Source of the DNA: Microbacterium croceum
GTDB lineage: Bacteria; Actinomycetota; Actinomycetes; Actinomycetales; Microbacteriaceae
DNA length: 64,000 bases
Reading direction: 5' to 3'
Assembly: GCF_023091245.1 (NCBI RefSeq)
Contig: NZ_JAHWXN010000001.1
Coordinates: forward strand, 2,888,579-2,952,578
Made by a program: the position numbers and the translations under genes. Position 1 is the first letter of the stretch. The number at the start of each line of letters is the position of its first letter. The notes beneath the pieces are model-generated. The model worked only from the letters and a program-made list of their open reading frames with translations, was not told the origin of the DNA and searched no databases. Below, in pieces: positions 54,868-64,000 of this stretch.

Positions 54868-55455
54868 TCAGCTCCGGTCGCGCAGCCTCAGCGAGGTCGC
54901 GAGCACTCCGAGAGACAGGATGCCGTTGCGCATGCGACCGGTGAGCACCGCGTCCACGGCCGCATCGAGCGGCACCCATTCCACACGGATGTCGGCTTCC
55001 TCGTCTTCACGCGCATGCGCTGCAGGTGCCGCGCTGACGCCGGTGGCGAGGAAGATCTGGATCAGCTCGTCGTTGCCCCCCGGCGTCGTCCACGACGACA
55101 CGAGCGGTTCCCAGTGTGCGGCGACCAGGTCGGCCTCCTCCGCGAGTTCGCGGCGGGCGGCCTCCAGCGCCTCCTCCCCCGCGATATCGAGCAGCCCCGC
55201 GGGCAGCTCCCAGTCACGGTGGCGGATCGGATGCCGGTACTGCTGGATGAGCAGCACACGCTCCTGCGCATCTAGCGCGACGATCGCGACGGCACCCGTG
55301 TGTGCGACGTACTGGCGGCGGATCTCACCTTCGCCGTAACGCACACGGTCATCCCGCACGTCCCATACCGCGCCCTGGAAGACCAGGTCGCTGCTGACGA
55401 CCTCGGGCGCGAACGGTTCGTCGCGCAGTTCGTCGAACGGGGAGGACTCAGGCAT
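54868..55455 (-). CDS. Nudix hydrolase, ADP-ribose pyrophosphatase type
   Basis: A Nudix enzyme of 195 residues. The Nudix box is [24 protein letters not shown] (about residues 85-108) and the substrate-side motif is [22 protein letters not shown]. This order, with the ELPAG lead-in, is typical of ADP-ribose pyrophosphatases. ATG 55455 overlaps the pyrG stop by eight bases; longer in-frame reading enters pyrG. Position equals Rv1700. It would clear ADP-ribose or other nucleoside diphosphate sugars. Confidence 0.92.
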   Translation of the reverse strand: MPESSPFDELRDEPFAPEVVSSDLVFQGAVWDVRDDRVRYGEGEIRRQYVAHTGAVAIVALDAQERVLLIQQYRHPIRHRDWELPAGLLDIAGEEALEAARRELAEEADLVAAHWEPLVSSWTTPGGNDELIQIFLATGVSAAPAAHAREDEEADIRVEWVPLDAAVDAVLTGRMRNGILSLGVLATSLRLRDRS

Positions 55456-57163
55456 CGGCGCTGACGTCGAACAGCTCGCTTGCGCGGTGCCGCTCGATCG
55501 CCGCACCGACGAGTCCGCGGAACAGCGGGTGCGGGTCGGTCGGGCGCGAACGCAGCTCCGGGTGCGCCTGGGTCGCGATGTAGTACGGATGCACGTCGCG
55601 CGGCAGCTCGACGTACTCGACGAGGTCGAGCTCGGGGTTCAGCCCGGAGAACACCAGACCGGCGTCACAGAGACGGTCGCGGTAGGTGTTGTTGACCTCG
55701 TAGCGGTGGCGGTGACGCTCGGATGCTTCGGCGGAGCCGTACAGTTCGCGGGCCAGCGAGCCCTCGGCGAGAGCGGCCTGGTACAGACCGAGGCGCATCG
55801 TGCCGCCCAGGTCGCCGCCGTCGAGGATCTCGATCTGCTCGGCCATCGTCGCGATGACCGGCTCTGCGGTCTCAGGGTCGAACTCGGTCGAGGAGGCTCC
55901 GGCGATACCTGCGACGTCGCGGGCGTACTCGATCACCATGCACTGCAGTCCCAGGCAGAGTCCGAGAGTCGGGATGCCCTGCTCGCGGGCGAACTTCAGC
56001 GCGCCGAGCTTGCCCTCGATGCCGCGGATGCCGAAGCCGCCGGGCACGCAGATGCCGTCGAGCTCCGAGAGCTGCTCCTGCGCCCCCTCCGGCGTCTCGC
56101 ACAGATCGGACGGGATCCAGCGGATGTTGACCTTGGTCTCCTGCGCGAATCCCCCGGCCTTGAGCGCCTCGGTCACCGAGAGGTACGCGTCGGGCAGGTC
56201 GATGTACTTGCCGACCAGGCCGATCGTGACCTCGTGCTTGGGGTTGTGGACCGCGTGCAGCACCTTGCTCCAGCGCGTCCAGTCGACGTCGGCCGCTGCC
56301 TTCTGGTCGAGACCGAGGCGACGCACGATGTACGAGTCGAGTCCCTGATCGTTCAACGTCGACGGGATGTCGTAGATGCTGGGCAGGTCGACCGTGTTGA
56401 TGACGCCCTCGACGTCGACGTCGCACATCAGTGCGATCTTGTTGCGGTTGCTCTCGCTCACCGGGCGATCGCTGCGCAGCACCAGGGCGTCCGGCTGGAT
56501 GCCGACCTGGCGGAGGGCGGCGACCGAGTGCTGGGTCGGCTTGGTCTTCTGCTCGCCGGAGGCGCCCATGAACGGCACGAGCGACACGTGCACGAAGAAC
56601 ACGCTGTCGCGGCCGAGCTCGTGGCGCAGCTGGCGGGCGGACTCGAGGAACGGCTGGGACTCGATGTCGCCGACCGTGCCGCCGACCTCGGTGATGATGA
56701 CGTCCGGACGCGGCTCCTCGGAGGCCTGCAGGCGCATGCGTCGCTTGATCTCGTCGGTGATGTGCGGGATGACCTGCACGGTGTCGCCGAGGTACTCGCC
56801 GCGGCGCTCGCGCGCGATGACCTGCGAGTAGATCTGGCCGGTCGTGACGTTCGCCGCCTCGGACAGGTTGATGTCGAGGAATCGCTCGTAGTGGCCGATG
56901 TCGAGGTCGGTCTCGGCCCCGTCATCCGTGACGAAGACCTCGCCGTGCTGGAACGGATTCATCGTGCCGGGATCGACGTTCAGATACGGATCGAGCTTCT
57001 GCATCACGACGCGCAGGCCGCGGGCGGTGAGAAGGTTGCCCAGGCTGGCCGCAGTCAGTCCCTTACCCAGAGACGAGACGACACCACCGGTGACGAAGAT
57101 GTGCTTCGTCGTGAAATCGCGCTGCGTGGTGTCGTTCTTGGGTCCCGCTACAGAAGAGTTCAT
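55448..57163 (-). CDS. pyrG: CTP synthase
   Basis: An amidotransferase of 571 residues converting UTP to CTP. The synthase domain starts [23 protein letters not shown] with [14 protein letters not shown] next. The glutaminase domain has the nucleophile [15 protein letters not shown] and a late [18 protein letters not shown] 57163 is preferred; TTG 57175 would add four residues. recN ends 15 bases upstream. Order recN-pyrG matches Rv1696-Rv1699 except that the mycobacterial Rv1697/Rv1698 (mctB) genes are absent. Confidence 0.97.
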   Translation of the reverse strand: MNSSVAGPKNDTTQRDFTTKHIFVTGGVVSSLGKGLTAASLGNLLTARGLRVVMQKLDPYLNVDPGTMNPFQHGEVFVTDDGAETDLDIGHYERFLDINLSEAANVTTGQIYSQVIARERRGEYLGDTVQVIPHITDEIKRRMRLQASEEPRPDVIITEVGGTVGDIESQPFLESARQLRHELGRDSVFFVHVSLVPFMGASGEQKTKPTQHSVAALRQVGIQPDALVLRSDRPVSESNRNKIALMCDVDVEGVINTVDLPSIYDIPSTLNDQGLDSYIVRRLGLDQKAAADVDWTRWSKVLHAVHNPKHEVTIGLVGKYIDLPDAYLSVTEALKAGGFAQETKVNIRWIPSDLCETPEGAQEQLSELDGICVPGGFGIRGIEGKLGALKFAREQGIPTLGLCLGLQCMVIEYARDVAGIAGASSTEFDPETAEPVIATMAEQIEILDGGDLGGTMRLGLYQAALAEGSLARELYGSAEASERHRHRYEVNNTYRDRLCDAGLVFSGLNPELDLVEYVELPRDVHPYYIATQAHPELRSRPTDPHPLFRGLVGAAIERHRASELFDVSADA

Positions 57164-57177
57164 CACGGGCTTCAATC

Positions 57178-58872
57178 CTAACAGTTCGCGGAGGCGCCGA
57201 GACTGAGAAGTTCTCGGGCGTGGGTGAGGGCGGCGTCCGAATCAGTCAATCCGGACAGCAGACGAGCCATCTCCGCCTCGCGCTCGGCGCCTGCCAGACG
57301 CCGGACACTCGAGGCGGTGACGGCCCCATCGTTGGCTTTCACGACGGAGAGATGGTTCGTGGCGAAGGCGGCGACCTGGGCGAGATGGGTGACCGCGATG
57401 ACTTGGGACTTCTCGGCGAGTCGGGCGAGTCGTCGTCCGACCTCGATCGCCGCGGCACCGCCGATGCCGGCGTCGACCTCGTCGAACACGAAGGTGGGTA
57501 CGGGATCCGTGCCGGCGATGACGACCTCGATCGCCAGCATCACCCGGGAGAGCTCTCCCCCGGATGCGCCCTTCGCGACCGAGCGCGGTTCGGCCCCCGG
57601 ATGCGGGGCGAGCAGGATCGAGACGTCGTCGCGTCCGTGCGCGCTCTCGGCCCCTGCGGAGACAGAGACCTCGAGCCGAGCATCCGGCATCGCGAGCGCG
57701 TGCAGCTCCTCAGTCACCTCGGCGCCGAGTCGCGTCGCCGCCGCGGTGCGGGCGGCCGTGAGTGCGTCCGCGTGCGCGTCGAGCTCGACGCGCACGGCGT
57801 CGCGTTCCGCGATCAGGCGATCGACGCGGTCGCCGTCGTCGTCGAGTTCGGCGAGACGGGCCGAGCCCGATTCCCACAGCGCGATCGCGTCATCGAGCGA
57901 TCCGTGCGCGCGGATCAGCACGCTCAGGGCGGCACGCCGTTCCTCGACGGTGGCGAGCTCGTGCGGTCCGCTCTCATCGAGGTCGGCGAGGTAGGCCGAG
58001 AGCTGCCCCGCGGCATCGGCGATGCGATAGCCGATGTCGGCCAACACCGTGGCGATCTCGGTGAGCGTTGCATCGGACGACCGCTCCAGCACCCGTCGCG
58101 CCTCGGCGATCGCGGCGGTCGCATCGGGTTCGTCCTCTTCGTTCGAGAGCGCGGCGTGCGCCTGGGAGGCTGCAAGGCGGAGCTCCTCCGCATTCGCGAG
58201 CCGCTCTGCCCGAACCGCGAGCTCCTGGTCCTCCCCCGCCTCGGGGGCCGTGGCCTCGATCAGGGCGAGTTCGTCACGCAGCCGGGAGGCTTCTTCGGCT
58301 CGGCGGTCTCGGTTGCCGGTGATCTCGGCGATCTCCGAATCGAGCTCCTTCCAGCGCGTGAAGGACTCGGTGTAGCGGGCGAGAGCGGAGGCGATGGGAG
58401 CGCCGCCGAACCTGTCGAGTGCGTCACGCTGCGCCGCGGCTGAGCGTAGGCGGAGCTGCTCCGACTGTCCGTGCACCACCACGAGCTCTTCGGCGAGAGC
58501 GGACAGCACGCCCGCCGGTGCCGCACGCCCGCCGACGCTGGCACGACTGCGGCCCTCGGCGCTCAGGGTGCGCGAGACGTAGAGCTCCGCGTTGCCGGCG
58601 TCGGCGGGTTCGAGCTCTCCCCCGGCATCCGTCACGATGTCGGCGACGTCGCCTGTCTCGGGAACGATCCATACTCCGGCGACCGAGGCCTGCGACGCCC
58701 CCGCGCGCACGGCGCCGGAGTCCGCTCGTTGTCCGAGCAGCAGCCCCAGACCGGTGACGACCATGGTCTTGCCCGCGCCGGTCTCTCCGGTGATGGCGGT
58801 GAATCCAGGCCCGAGTGGAAGCACGGCATCGGCGATCACACCGAGCCCCTGCAGCCGCATCTCCTCGATCAT
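57178..58872 (-). CDS. recN: DNA repair protein RecN
   Basis: An SMC-like ATPase of 564 residues involved in double-strand break repair. Walker [22 protein letters not shown] lies at about residues 28-48, a long coiled coil spans about 150-400, and the ABC-type signature [13 protein letters not shown] and Walker [12 protein letters not shown] are near the C-terminus. ATG 58872 overlaps the nadK stop (ATGA). In many bacteria recN is SOS-induced, but no LexA box was found within this block. Confidence 0.96.
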   Translation of the reverse strand: MIEEMRLQGLGVIADAVLPLGPGFTAITGETGAGKTMVVTGLGLLLGQRADSGAVRAGASQASVAGVWIVPETGDVADIVTDAGGELEPADAGNAELYVSRTLSAEGRSRASVGGRAAPAGVLSALAEELVVVHGQSEQLRLRSAAAQRDALDRFGGAPIASALARYTESFTRWKELDSEIAEITGNRDRRAEEASRLRDELALIEATAPEAGEDQELAVRAERLANAEELRLAASQAHAALSNEEDEPDATAAIAEARRVLERSSDATLTEIATVLADIGYRIADAAGQLSAYLADLDESGPHELATVEERRAALSVLIRAHGSLDDAIALWESGSARLAELDDDGDRVDRLIAERDAVRVELDAHADALTAARTAAATRLGAEVTEELHALAMPDARLEVSVSAGAESAHGRDDVSILLAPHPGAEPRSVAKGASGGELSRVMLAIEVVIAGTDPVPTFVFDEVDAGIGGAAAIEVGRRLARLAEKSQVIAVTHLAQVAAFATNHLSVVKANDGAVTASSVRRLAGAEREAEMARLLSGLTDSDAALTHARELLSLGASANC

Positions 58873-59789
58873 GACTGCTTCCCCGGGTCCTGCCCGCGCC
58901 AGCCTTCCACGGGCAGCTGGAACTTGCGCACGAGGCGATCGGTGAACGCGGTGGGGTGCAGTCGCGCCAGCCGCACCGGGCGCGATGAACGGCGGGCCAC
59001 GACACGGGCGCCCGGCGGGAGGTCGTGTGAGCGCCGACCGTCGCACCAGAGGATGCCGGACCCATCGGTGCGTTCGAGCATCTCGATAGCGACCGAGGCG
59101 TCGGGACTGACGACCAGCGGCTTGGCGAACAGCGCGTGTGCCGACAGCGGCACGACCGCGATCGCCTCGACGCTGGGCCAGATCACCGGTCCCCCGGCAG
59201 AGAAGTTGTAGGCGGTGGAGCCGGTCGGGGTCGAGATGACCATGCCGTCGCACCCGAAGCTCGACAGTGGACGGCCGTCGATCTCCAGCACGACCTCGAT
59301 CATGCGTTCGCGGCTGGCCTTCTCGACCGTCGCCTCGTTCAGCGCCCAGGTCTCGTACACGACTGCGCCATCGGCATCCTTGACGCGCACGGAGAGCGCG
59401 AGTCGCTCCTCGACCTCGTAGTCGCGGGCGATGACGCGGCGTACCGCGGCATCCATGTCGTCGCGATCGATCTCGGCGAGAAAGCCGACGTGCCCCATGT
59501 TGATACCCAGCACCGGAGCGCCGGTGTCGCGCACCAGCTCCGCCGCGCGCAGGATGGTGCCGTCACCGCCCAGGACGATCGCGAGCTCCAGGTCGGCAGG
59601 GTCCACGGTCGCGCCCAGGACGTCGACGTCGGCGAAGGCCGCGTCCACTGCGGCGAGCTCGGTACGGTCATCAGCGGCCAGCACGGGACGCGCGCCGGCT
59701 CCGCGTAGCGCATCCACGACCCGACGGGCGGCCTCGACGGTGTCGACGCGGCCGGCGTGTGCGACGACCAGGATGTTCCGCGCGTTCAT
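58869..59789 (-). CDS. nadK: NAD kinase
   Basis: An ATP/polyphosphate-NAD kinase of 306 residues making NADP. GGDGTILRAAELV (the GGDG motif) is at about residues 73-85, NMGHVGFLAEI follows, and the conserved GSTAYNFSAGGPV lies near residue 185. ATG 59789 overlaps the tlyA stop (ATGA). The gene order tlyA-nadK-recN matches Rv1694-Rv1696. It lacks an N-terminal extension. Confidence 0.96.
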   Translation of the reverse strand: MNARNILVVAHAGRVDTVEAARRVVDALRGAGARPVLAADDRTELAAVDAAFADVDVLGATVDPADLELAIVLGGDGTILRAAELVRDTGAPVLGINMGHVGFLAEIDRDDMDAAVRRVIARDYEVEERLALSVRVKDADGAVVYETWALNEATVEKASRERMIEVVLEIDGRPLSSFGCDGMVISTPTGSTAYNFSAGGPVIWPSVEAIAVVPLSAHALFAKPLVVSPDASVAIEMLERTDGSGILWCDGRRSHDLPPGARVVARRSSRPVRLARLHPTAFTDRLVRKFQLPVEGWRGQDPGKQS

Positions 59790-60592
59790 CGTCCTCCTGC
59801 CAACGCGTTGATGCGATCCAACCATTCTGTCGGATTGCTGCCTCGGCCCGGCGCGAGATGCACCAGATACTCGGCGTTGCCGTGCGTGCCCAAGATCGGT
59901 GACGGAAGGATGCCGAGCATGCCGAGCCCCGCGTCCCACGCACTCCAGACGGTGCGAGCAACCGCGTCAGCGCGGGTGGTCGGGTCGGTGACCAGTCCCC
60001 CGCGCACAGCAGTGCGCCCCACCTCGAACTGCGGCTTCACCAGGAGCACGATGTCCACCTCTGCGTCGGCGGCGTTCGCCACCGCGGCGATGGCCGGAAG
60101 CACGAGCTCCAGGGAGATGAAGGAGAGGTCGCCGACGATGAGGTCCGGAGTGAGGGGCTCCCCCGTCACGCCCGTCAGGTTCTCGGGAGTCATGTATCGG
60201 ACGTTGTAGCCCTCGACGGAGACGACACCCGGATCGGCGGCGATGACCGCGGCCAGTTGATCGTGGCCGACATCGACGGCGAGCACCCGACGGGCACCAC
60301 GCTCGCGGAGCACCTGGGTGAAGCCGCCGGTGGATGCACCCAGGTCGAGAGCCAGTCGGTCTGCGGCAGAGATGCCGAACCCGTCGAGCGCAGCGATCAG
60401 CTTGTGCGCGGCCCGCCCGACGTAGTGATCGGCACCCGCAACGGTGATCTCGGCGTCATCGGAGACCGCGGTGGACGCCTTCACGATCTGCCGGCCGTTC
60501 ACGCTGACGAGACCTTCGGAGATGAGGGTGGCGGCGTGTGTCCGTGAGCGGGCGATACCCCGCGCGGCGAGGGCGGCGTCGAGTCGCGTCAT
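59786..60592 (-). CDS. tlyA: TlyA-family rRNA 2'-O-methyltransferase
   Basis: A methyltransferase of 268 residues with an N-terminal S4 domain (RLDAALAARGIARSRTHAATLISEGLVSVNG) and an FtsJ-like domain (LDLGASTGGFTQVLRERGARRVLAVDVGHDQL). Mycobacterial TlyA methylates 16S and 23S rRNA and its loss gives capreomycin resistance. The motif VGDLSFISLELVLP is typical. ATG 60592 overlaps the preceding small gene's stop (ATGA). Expect the same activity here. Confidence 0.95.
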   Translation of the reverse strand: MTRLDAALAARGIARSRTHAATLISEGLVSVNGRQIVKASTAVSDDAEITVAGADHYVGRAAHKLIAALDGFGISAADRLALDLGASTGGFTQVLRERGARRVLAVDVGHDQLAAVIAADPGVVSVEGYNVRYMTPENLTGVTGEPLTPDLIVGDLSFISLELVLPAIAAVANAADAEVDIVLLVKPQFEVGRTAVRGGLVTDPTTRADAVARTVWSAWDAGLGMLGILPSPILGTHGNAEYLVHLAPGRGSNPTEWLDRINALAGGR

Positions 60593-60762
60593 CGGGGCGC
60601 CGGAGTCTCGCGCTGATCGAGCTTCGCGCCGCTGTCGAGGCGGCGGGACAGCTCGTCGTGCAACGCGGAGTACGCATCGGCACGCGCGGGCAGCGGTTGT
60701 CCTTCGATCAGACGCAGACGACTCCACAGGCCGTCGGTCGGCGCACTCGTCTCTTCACTCAC
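60589..60762 (-). CDS. Small conserved protein (Rv1693-like)
   Basis: A 57-residue protein starting with GTG at 60762 (VSEETSAPTDGLWSRLRLIE). Its stop overlaps the tlyA start by four bases (ATGA). An equally short gene (Rv1693, about 58 residues) sits at this exact place in mycobacteria, between the HAD gene and tlyA. The sequence is amphipathic (PLPARADAYSALHDELSRRLDSG), possibly a helix-forming partner. Function unknown; longer reading to 60804 lacks support. Confidence 0.75.
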   Translation of the reverse strand: MSEETSAPTDGLWSRLRLIEGQPLPARADAYSALHDELSRRLDSGAKLDQRETPAPR

Positions 60763-60841
60763 GCTTCTACTGTACGCGGCGCCTCGGACAGGCGATGGCG
60801 CCACGACGGGGCCGGCTCAGCGTGCGTGTGAGGGATGTCCG

Positions 60842-61891
60842 TCATGGACGGTGGAACGGATCCTCGTAGAGTCTTTCCGGCACCCGCAGGACGAACACAG
60901 GCGTTCCCGATGCCCAGATCGCAGCGGCGCCGGCACGGAGCAGATCGATCTGCTCACCGGACTCCGCGACGATCTCCACATCCGCTCCGGTGACGCGCAC
61001 CGCCGCCCCGTTCACCGAGAAGACGCCATCCTTCTCGACGGCCTCGGGGTACGGACGATGAAGGTCGCGCAAGTCAGCGAGGATGTAGGTGGGACGCGAC
61101 CCCTCGGGCGCCGCCAGCACATGCTTCGGTCGGTCGATCCCGGTGAGCACCAGTGCGGAGTCGATGCCGACCCGGCACGCGCCCATGATGTCAGTGTCGA
61201 GCCGGTCGCCGATGAACAACGCCTTGGTCGCGCCGAATCGAGCGAGCGCCTCTTCGAAGATCGGCGCCTCGGGCTTTCCGGCGACGGTGGCCAAGCGGCC
61301 GATCGCCGTGTGCACCGCGGACACGAGCGTGCCGTTGCCGGGCGCCACGCCCCGCTCGCGGGGAATCGTCCAGTCGGTGTTGGTGGCGATCCAGGGGATG
61401 CCGCCTTCGTCCTCCGGCACCTTCAGCGCGAAGGCGGCCTCGGCCAGATCCGTCCAGGCGACCTCGGGAGCGAACCCCTGCACGACCGCGCTCGGCGCAT
61501 CCTCGGCGCTGCGGGTGACGGTGTACCCGGCCTTCTCGACCTCGTCCACCAGACCGTCGCCGCCCACCACGAGAATCGTGGCCGGCGCGGGCAGGATCCC
61601 CGCGAGGAGGCGCATCGCCGCCTGCGGACTGGTGACGACATCAGAGGCGCTGACCTCGAGCCCCAGGCTGCTGAGGTGCGCGGCGACGGATGCGTCGGTA
61701 CGCGCCGCATTGTTGGTGATGTACCCGAGGCGGGCGGACCTGCCTGCCGCGTTGAGACTCTCGACCGCGAAGGGAAGTGCTCCCGGGCCGGCGTAGACCA
61801 CCCCGTCCAGATCGGCGAGGACCGTGTCCACGCCGGCGAGCGGCGTGGACGGGGTGGAAGATCCGGACCGAGCGCGGGAGAACAGCCCCAT
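60842..61891 (-). CDS. HAD-IIA family phosphatase (NagD-like)
   Basis: A hydrolase of 349 residues. HAD motif I is LADLDGVVYAGP (DXDG, Asp nucleophile, about residue 28), motif II is GYITNNAART, motif III Lys is in VAGKPEAPIF, and motif IV is FIGDRLDTDIMGACRVG. The cap belongs to subclass IIA. Similar proteins act on phosphoglycolate or lipid/sugar phosphates, as with Rv1692, a glycerol phosphate phosphatase. The ATG and the stop of the TPR gene upstream overlap by one base (61891), so it is translationally coupled. Confidence 0.93.
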   Translation of the reverse strand: MGLFSRARSGSSTPSTPLAGVDTVLADLDGVVYAGPGALPFAVESLNAAGRSARLGYITNNAARTDASVAAHLSSLGLEVSASDVVTSPQAAMRLLAGILPAPATILVVGGDGLVDEVEKAGYTVTRSAEDAPSAVVQGFAPEVAWTDLAEAAFALKVPEDEGGIPWIATNTDWTIPRERGVAPGNGTLVSAVHTAIGRLATVAGKPEAPIFEEALARFGATKALFIGDRLDTDIMGACRVGIDSALVLTGIDRPKHVLAAPEGSRPTYILADLRDLHRPYPEAVEKDGVFSVNGAAVRVTGADVEIVAESGEQIDLLRAGAAAIWASGTPVFVLRVPERLYEDPFHRP

Positions 61892-63867
61892 TACGCGTCC
61901 CGCTCCGTGGCCTCGGTCCCGGAGTCGGCGGCGTCTGCATCTGCATCGATCTCGCCGAGGAGCTCGCGCACCTCGTCTTCGACCGTGGGCTCCGGCTTCA
62001 GCGCGTCGGTGTCGACTCCCTCGGAGGCTACCTCGTCCTCGTCGTCTCCCTTGTCCTCGTCCGCGGATTCGGGCTCGGTGACAGAGTCGCCGGCTGCGGA
62101 GCCGTCGGCTGAGGACTCGACGTCGAAGAACTCGTCCTCGATCAGACCGTCCTCGACGATGAGCTCCTCGTCGCCGGCCTCGTCGACGCCGAGAGCCTCA
62201 GCGGCGACCTCGGCGCGATGGGCCCAGAATGCCGCTTCTTCATCACGACCGAGGTCTTCGAGGACCGCGGCGCGTGCCGCGAAGAGAGCGGGGCTCCACT
62301 CGAAGGCGCGATCGGGGTCGAGCTCGGGGATCTCGAGCTCGCCGAGCGCGAGCTCCAGGTCGCCCTGGTCGAGACGCGCCCCGGACATGGCGATCGCCAG
62401 AGACACGCGGACCGGAGTGGGCAGTGAGGAGCGGTCGACAGCACGACCGGTCTCGAGCGCGCGATCCGGGCGTCCGATCCCGCGTTCGCTGTCCACCATG
62501 AGGGCGATCTGGTCATCCTTGCCGGAGATACGACGGTATGTGCGCAACTCACGCAGCGCCAGTGCGAAGTCCTCGTTGGCGTAGGCGGTGATGCCGAGCG
62601 TCTCACGCACGATGGCGATGCGACCGGCACGGCGAGAAGCGGCCAGAGCATGCTCGTGAGCGAGGGCGGGGTCCTCGTCGATCAAACGCGACGCCATGGC
62701 GAGATGCCGCGCGACGACATCTGCGTTCTCCTTGCTCAGCGTCTTGAGCTCATTGCGAGCGGACGTGTGCAGATCGCGGGCCGTGACATCATCGGGAATG
62801 AGCGGGTCGTTCGAACGAGGACGCTCACTGGCCGCCTGTACCGGACGCTCACGGCCTGCTCCCCCGCGCTGCGGGAACGAACGCGCACGATCGCGGTCGC
62901 CACCCTCGCGGCGGGGCGCAGAGTCGCGGTTGTAGCTGCCGGACCGGTTGTCGTCGCGACGGGGTGCGGAGTCACGGTTGTAGCTTCCGCCCTCACGACG
63001 CGGGGCAGAGTCGCGGTTGTAGCCGCCAGAGCGGTTGTCGTCGCGACGCGGAGCGGAATCGCGGTTGTAGCTTCCGCCCTCACGACGCGGGGCAGAGTCG
63101 CGGTTGTAGCCGCCAGAGCGGTTGTCGTCGCGACGCGGAGCGGAATCGCGGTTGTAGCTTCCGCCCTCACGACGAGGTGCAGAGTCACGGCTGTACCCGC
63201 CAGACCGGTTGTCGTCGCGACGAGGTGCCGAGTCGCGGTTGTAGCCACCAGAGCGGTTGTTGTCGTCGCGACGCGGAGCCGAGTCGCGGTTGTAGCTTCC
63301 GCCCTCACGACGAGGTGCAGAGTCACGGTTGTAGCCACCAGAGCGGTTGTTGTCGTCGCGACGCGGAGCGGAATTGCGGTTGTAGCCACCAGAGCGGTTG
63401 TCGTCACGACGCGGAGCGGAATCGCGGTTGTAACTTCCGCCCTCACGACGAGGTGCCGAGTCACGGCTGTACCCGCCAGACCGGTTGTCGTCGCGACGAG
63501 GTGCCGAGTCACGGCTGTAGCCACCAGAGCGGTTGTCGTCACGACGCGGAGCAGAGTCACGGTTGTAGCTCCCGCCCTCACGACGCGGGGCAGAGTCGCG
63601 GTTGTAGCCACCAGAGCGGTTGTCGTCGCGACGCGGCGCAGAGTCGCGGTTGTAACTTCCGCCCTCACGACGAGGTGCAGAGTCGCGGTTGTAGCCACCA
63701 GAGCGGTTCTCACCATTACGGCGCGGAGCAGAATCGCGGCTGTACCCGCCACCCTCACGACGCGCAGCGCCGTCCCGGCTCGATGCGGGACGACCACCGG
63801 AGGGGCGCTGACCGCGCGATCCACTGTCGTCGTTGCGACGCGGACGGCGCTGTTCCTCTTCCGGCAT
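61891..63867 (-). CDS. TPR-type protein with N-terminal Arg/Tyr/Gly-rich tandem repeats (Rv1691-like)
   Basis: A protein of 658 residues; ATG 63867 has AGGGAG six bases upstream. Residues about 40-320 are 19 tandem copies of R[DN]SAPRR alternating with EGGSYN and DDNRSGGYN (RDSAPRREGGSYN, RDSAPRRDDNRSGGYN), with two NN variants and one RNS. This is basic, Tyr/Gly-rich and disordered. The C-terminal half (from about 345, DVTARDLHTSARNELKTLSKEN) is helical with TPR-like pairs (ALAHEHALAASRRAG; WAHRAEVAAEALGV) and an acidic tail. The Rv1691-like position beside the rRNA operon suggests an RNA- or ribosome-related role, unproven. Confidence 0.85.
   Translation of the reverse strand: MPEEEQRRPRRNDDSGSRGQRPSGGRPASSRDGAARREGGGYSRDSAPRRNGENRSGGYNRDSAPRREGGSYNRDSAPRRDDNRSGGYNRDSAPRREGGSYNRDSAPRRDDNRSGGYSRDSAPRRDDNRSGGYSRDSAPRREGGSYNRDSAPRRDDNRSGGYNRNSAPRRDDNNRSGGYNRDSAPRREGGSYNRDSAPRRDDNNRSGGYNRDSAPRRDDNRSGGYSRDSAPRREGGSYNRDSAPRRDDNRSGGYNRDSAPRREGGSYNRDSAPRRDDNRSGGYNRDSAPRREGGSYNRDSAPRRDDNRSGSYNRDSAPRREGGDRDRARSFPQRGGAGRERPVQAASERPRSNDPLIPDDVTARDLHTSARNELKTLSKENADVVARHLAMASRLIDEDPALAHEHALAASRRAGRIAIVRETLGITAYANEDFALALRELRTYRRISGKDDQIALMVDSERGIGRPDRALETGRAVDRSSLPTPVRVSLAIAMSGARLDQGDLELALGELEIPELDPDRAFEWSPALFAARAAVLEDLGRDEEAAFWAHRAEVAAEALGVDEAGDEELIVEDGLIEDEFFDVESSADGSAAGDSVTEPESADEDKGDDEDEVASEGVDTDALKPEPTVEDEVRELLGEIDADADAADSGTEATERDA
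62907..63750 (-). repeat. Tandem in-frame repeat array (19 RDSAPRR units)
   Basis: DNA copies of alternating 39- and 48-base units encoding RDSAPRR-EGGSYN and RDSAPRR-DDNRSGGYN. Two 51-base units carry an extra Asn. Spacing and codons vary between copies, so the array has diverged somewhat. It is not a CRISPR array, since units keep frame. Confidence 0.9.
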
Positions 63868-63899
63868 GATGCTCCCTGTTGTATTTCGTGTAAAACGCA

Positions 63900-63929
63900 A
63901 AATGGCCACCCATCGATGGGTGGCCATTT
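63900..63929 (-). terminator. rRNA operon terminator
   Basis: A perfect 30-base palindrome (AAATGGCCACCCATC and its exact complement) 12 bases beyond the 5S 3' end. On the minus strand TTTTGCGTTTTA follows, so it fits a rho-independent terminator. Confidence 0.88.
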
Positions 63930-63940
63930 GCTTAAAAGAA

Positions 63941-64000
63941 GTCCGGCGGTGTCCTACTCTCCCACAGGGTCCCCCCTGCAGTACCATCGGCGCTGTGAGG
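63941..64000 (-). rRNA. rrf: 5S ribosomal RNA, 3' end (partial)
   Basis: The minus strand reads CCTCACAGCGCCGATGGTAC, then GGACCCTGTGGGAGAGTAGG and ACACCGCCGGA, the conserved 3' half of actinobacterial 5S rRNA. The 5' part lies beyond the window. The 3' end is estimated at 63941-63942. The rRNA operon is therefore transcribed leftward and directly upstream of the TPR gene. Confidence 0.93.

Noticed and set aside
62964..63869. Plus-strand open frame with Cys/Ser/His-rich repeats (GCSHQSGCRRDAE type) and a possible CRISPR-like array
   Set aside because: It is the mirror of the RDSAPRR repeats of the TPR gene; units vary in length by codons and there are no unique spacers, so it is neither a gene nor a CRISPR.

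Overview
The window is GC-rich (roughly 70% by eye) actinobacterial chromosome, most likely Microbacteriaceae and Microbacterium-like. Two blocks keep the gene order known from Mycobacterium and Corynebacterium. At the left end these are DUF3040, a GGPP synthase, an Rv2175c-like regulator, a PknL-like kinase, a class II DAHP synthase, an acyltransferase and a FadD15-like ligase. At the right end these run from an Rv1691-like TPR protein through nagD-like, tlyA, nadK, recN, pyrG, nudix, xerD, parA, scpA, scpB, rluB and cmk to der. Many genes start six to seven bases after a TANNNT hexamer with no Shine-Dalgarno site, which suggests leaderless transcripts.

Layout. 1-9.4 kb: isoprenoid, signalling, aromatic and lipid genes. 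9.4-16.3 kb: peptide deformylase coupled to an EspI/MinD-like ATPase, pyruvate carboxylase, and a divergent orphan ParA. 16.3-20.4 kb: two MerR regulators with a GarA/OdhI-type FHA protein, then a CopC protein and lipoamide dehydrogenase. 20.4-23.7 kb: a type III polyketide synthase with a methyltransferase, a CYTH protein and a prepilin peptidase. 23.8-29.7 kb: an SOS mutagenesis operon (imuA-like, imuB, dnaE2) behind a 16-bp LexA box. 30.0-33.3 kb: a HelR-type RNA polymerase-associated ATPase behind an inverted repeat resembling the rifamycin-associated element, then a TetR regulator. 33.4-36.7 kb: a 2-oxoacid dehydrogenase operon (E1 alpha, E1 beta, E2) divergent from that TetR gene, with an operator over the promoter. 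37.0-42.6 kb: a secreted ice-binding-like protein with a sortase signal, an EamA transporter with a divergent TetR, a BON-domain protein, small membrane proteins and tRNA-Pro(GGG). 42.7-46.4 kb: a GNAT acetyltransferase, a lysoplasmalogenase, an S4 protein and an SOS-box-controlled DUF222/HNH protein. 46.4-63.9 kb: a long leftward housekeeping block with many ATGA-type overlaps. 63.9-64 kb: rRNA operon terminator and the 3' end of 5S rRNA.

The most distinctive points are two separate LexA boxes (mutasome and HNH protein), the RAE-like element before helR, a TPR protein with 19 tandem Arg/Tyr/Gly-rich repeats next to the rRNA operon, a Nudix-NYN fusion, and two TetR operators placed on divergent promoters. 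No CRISPR array, insertion sequence or prophage was seen.
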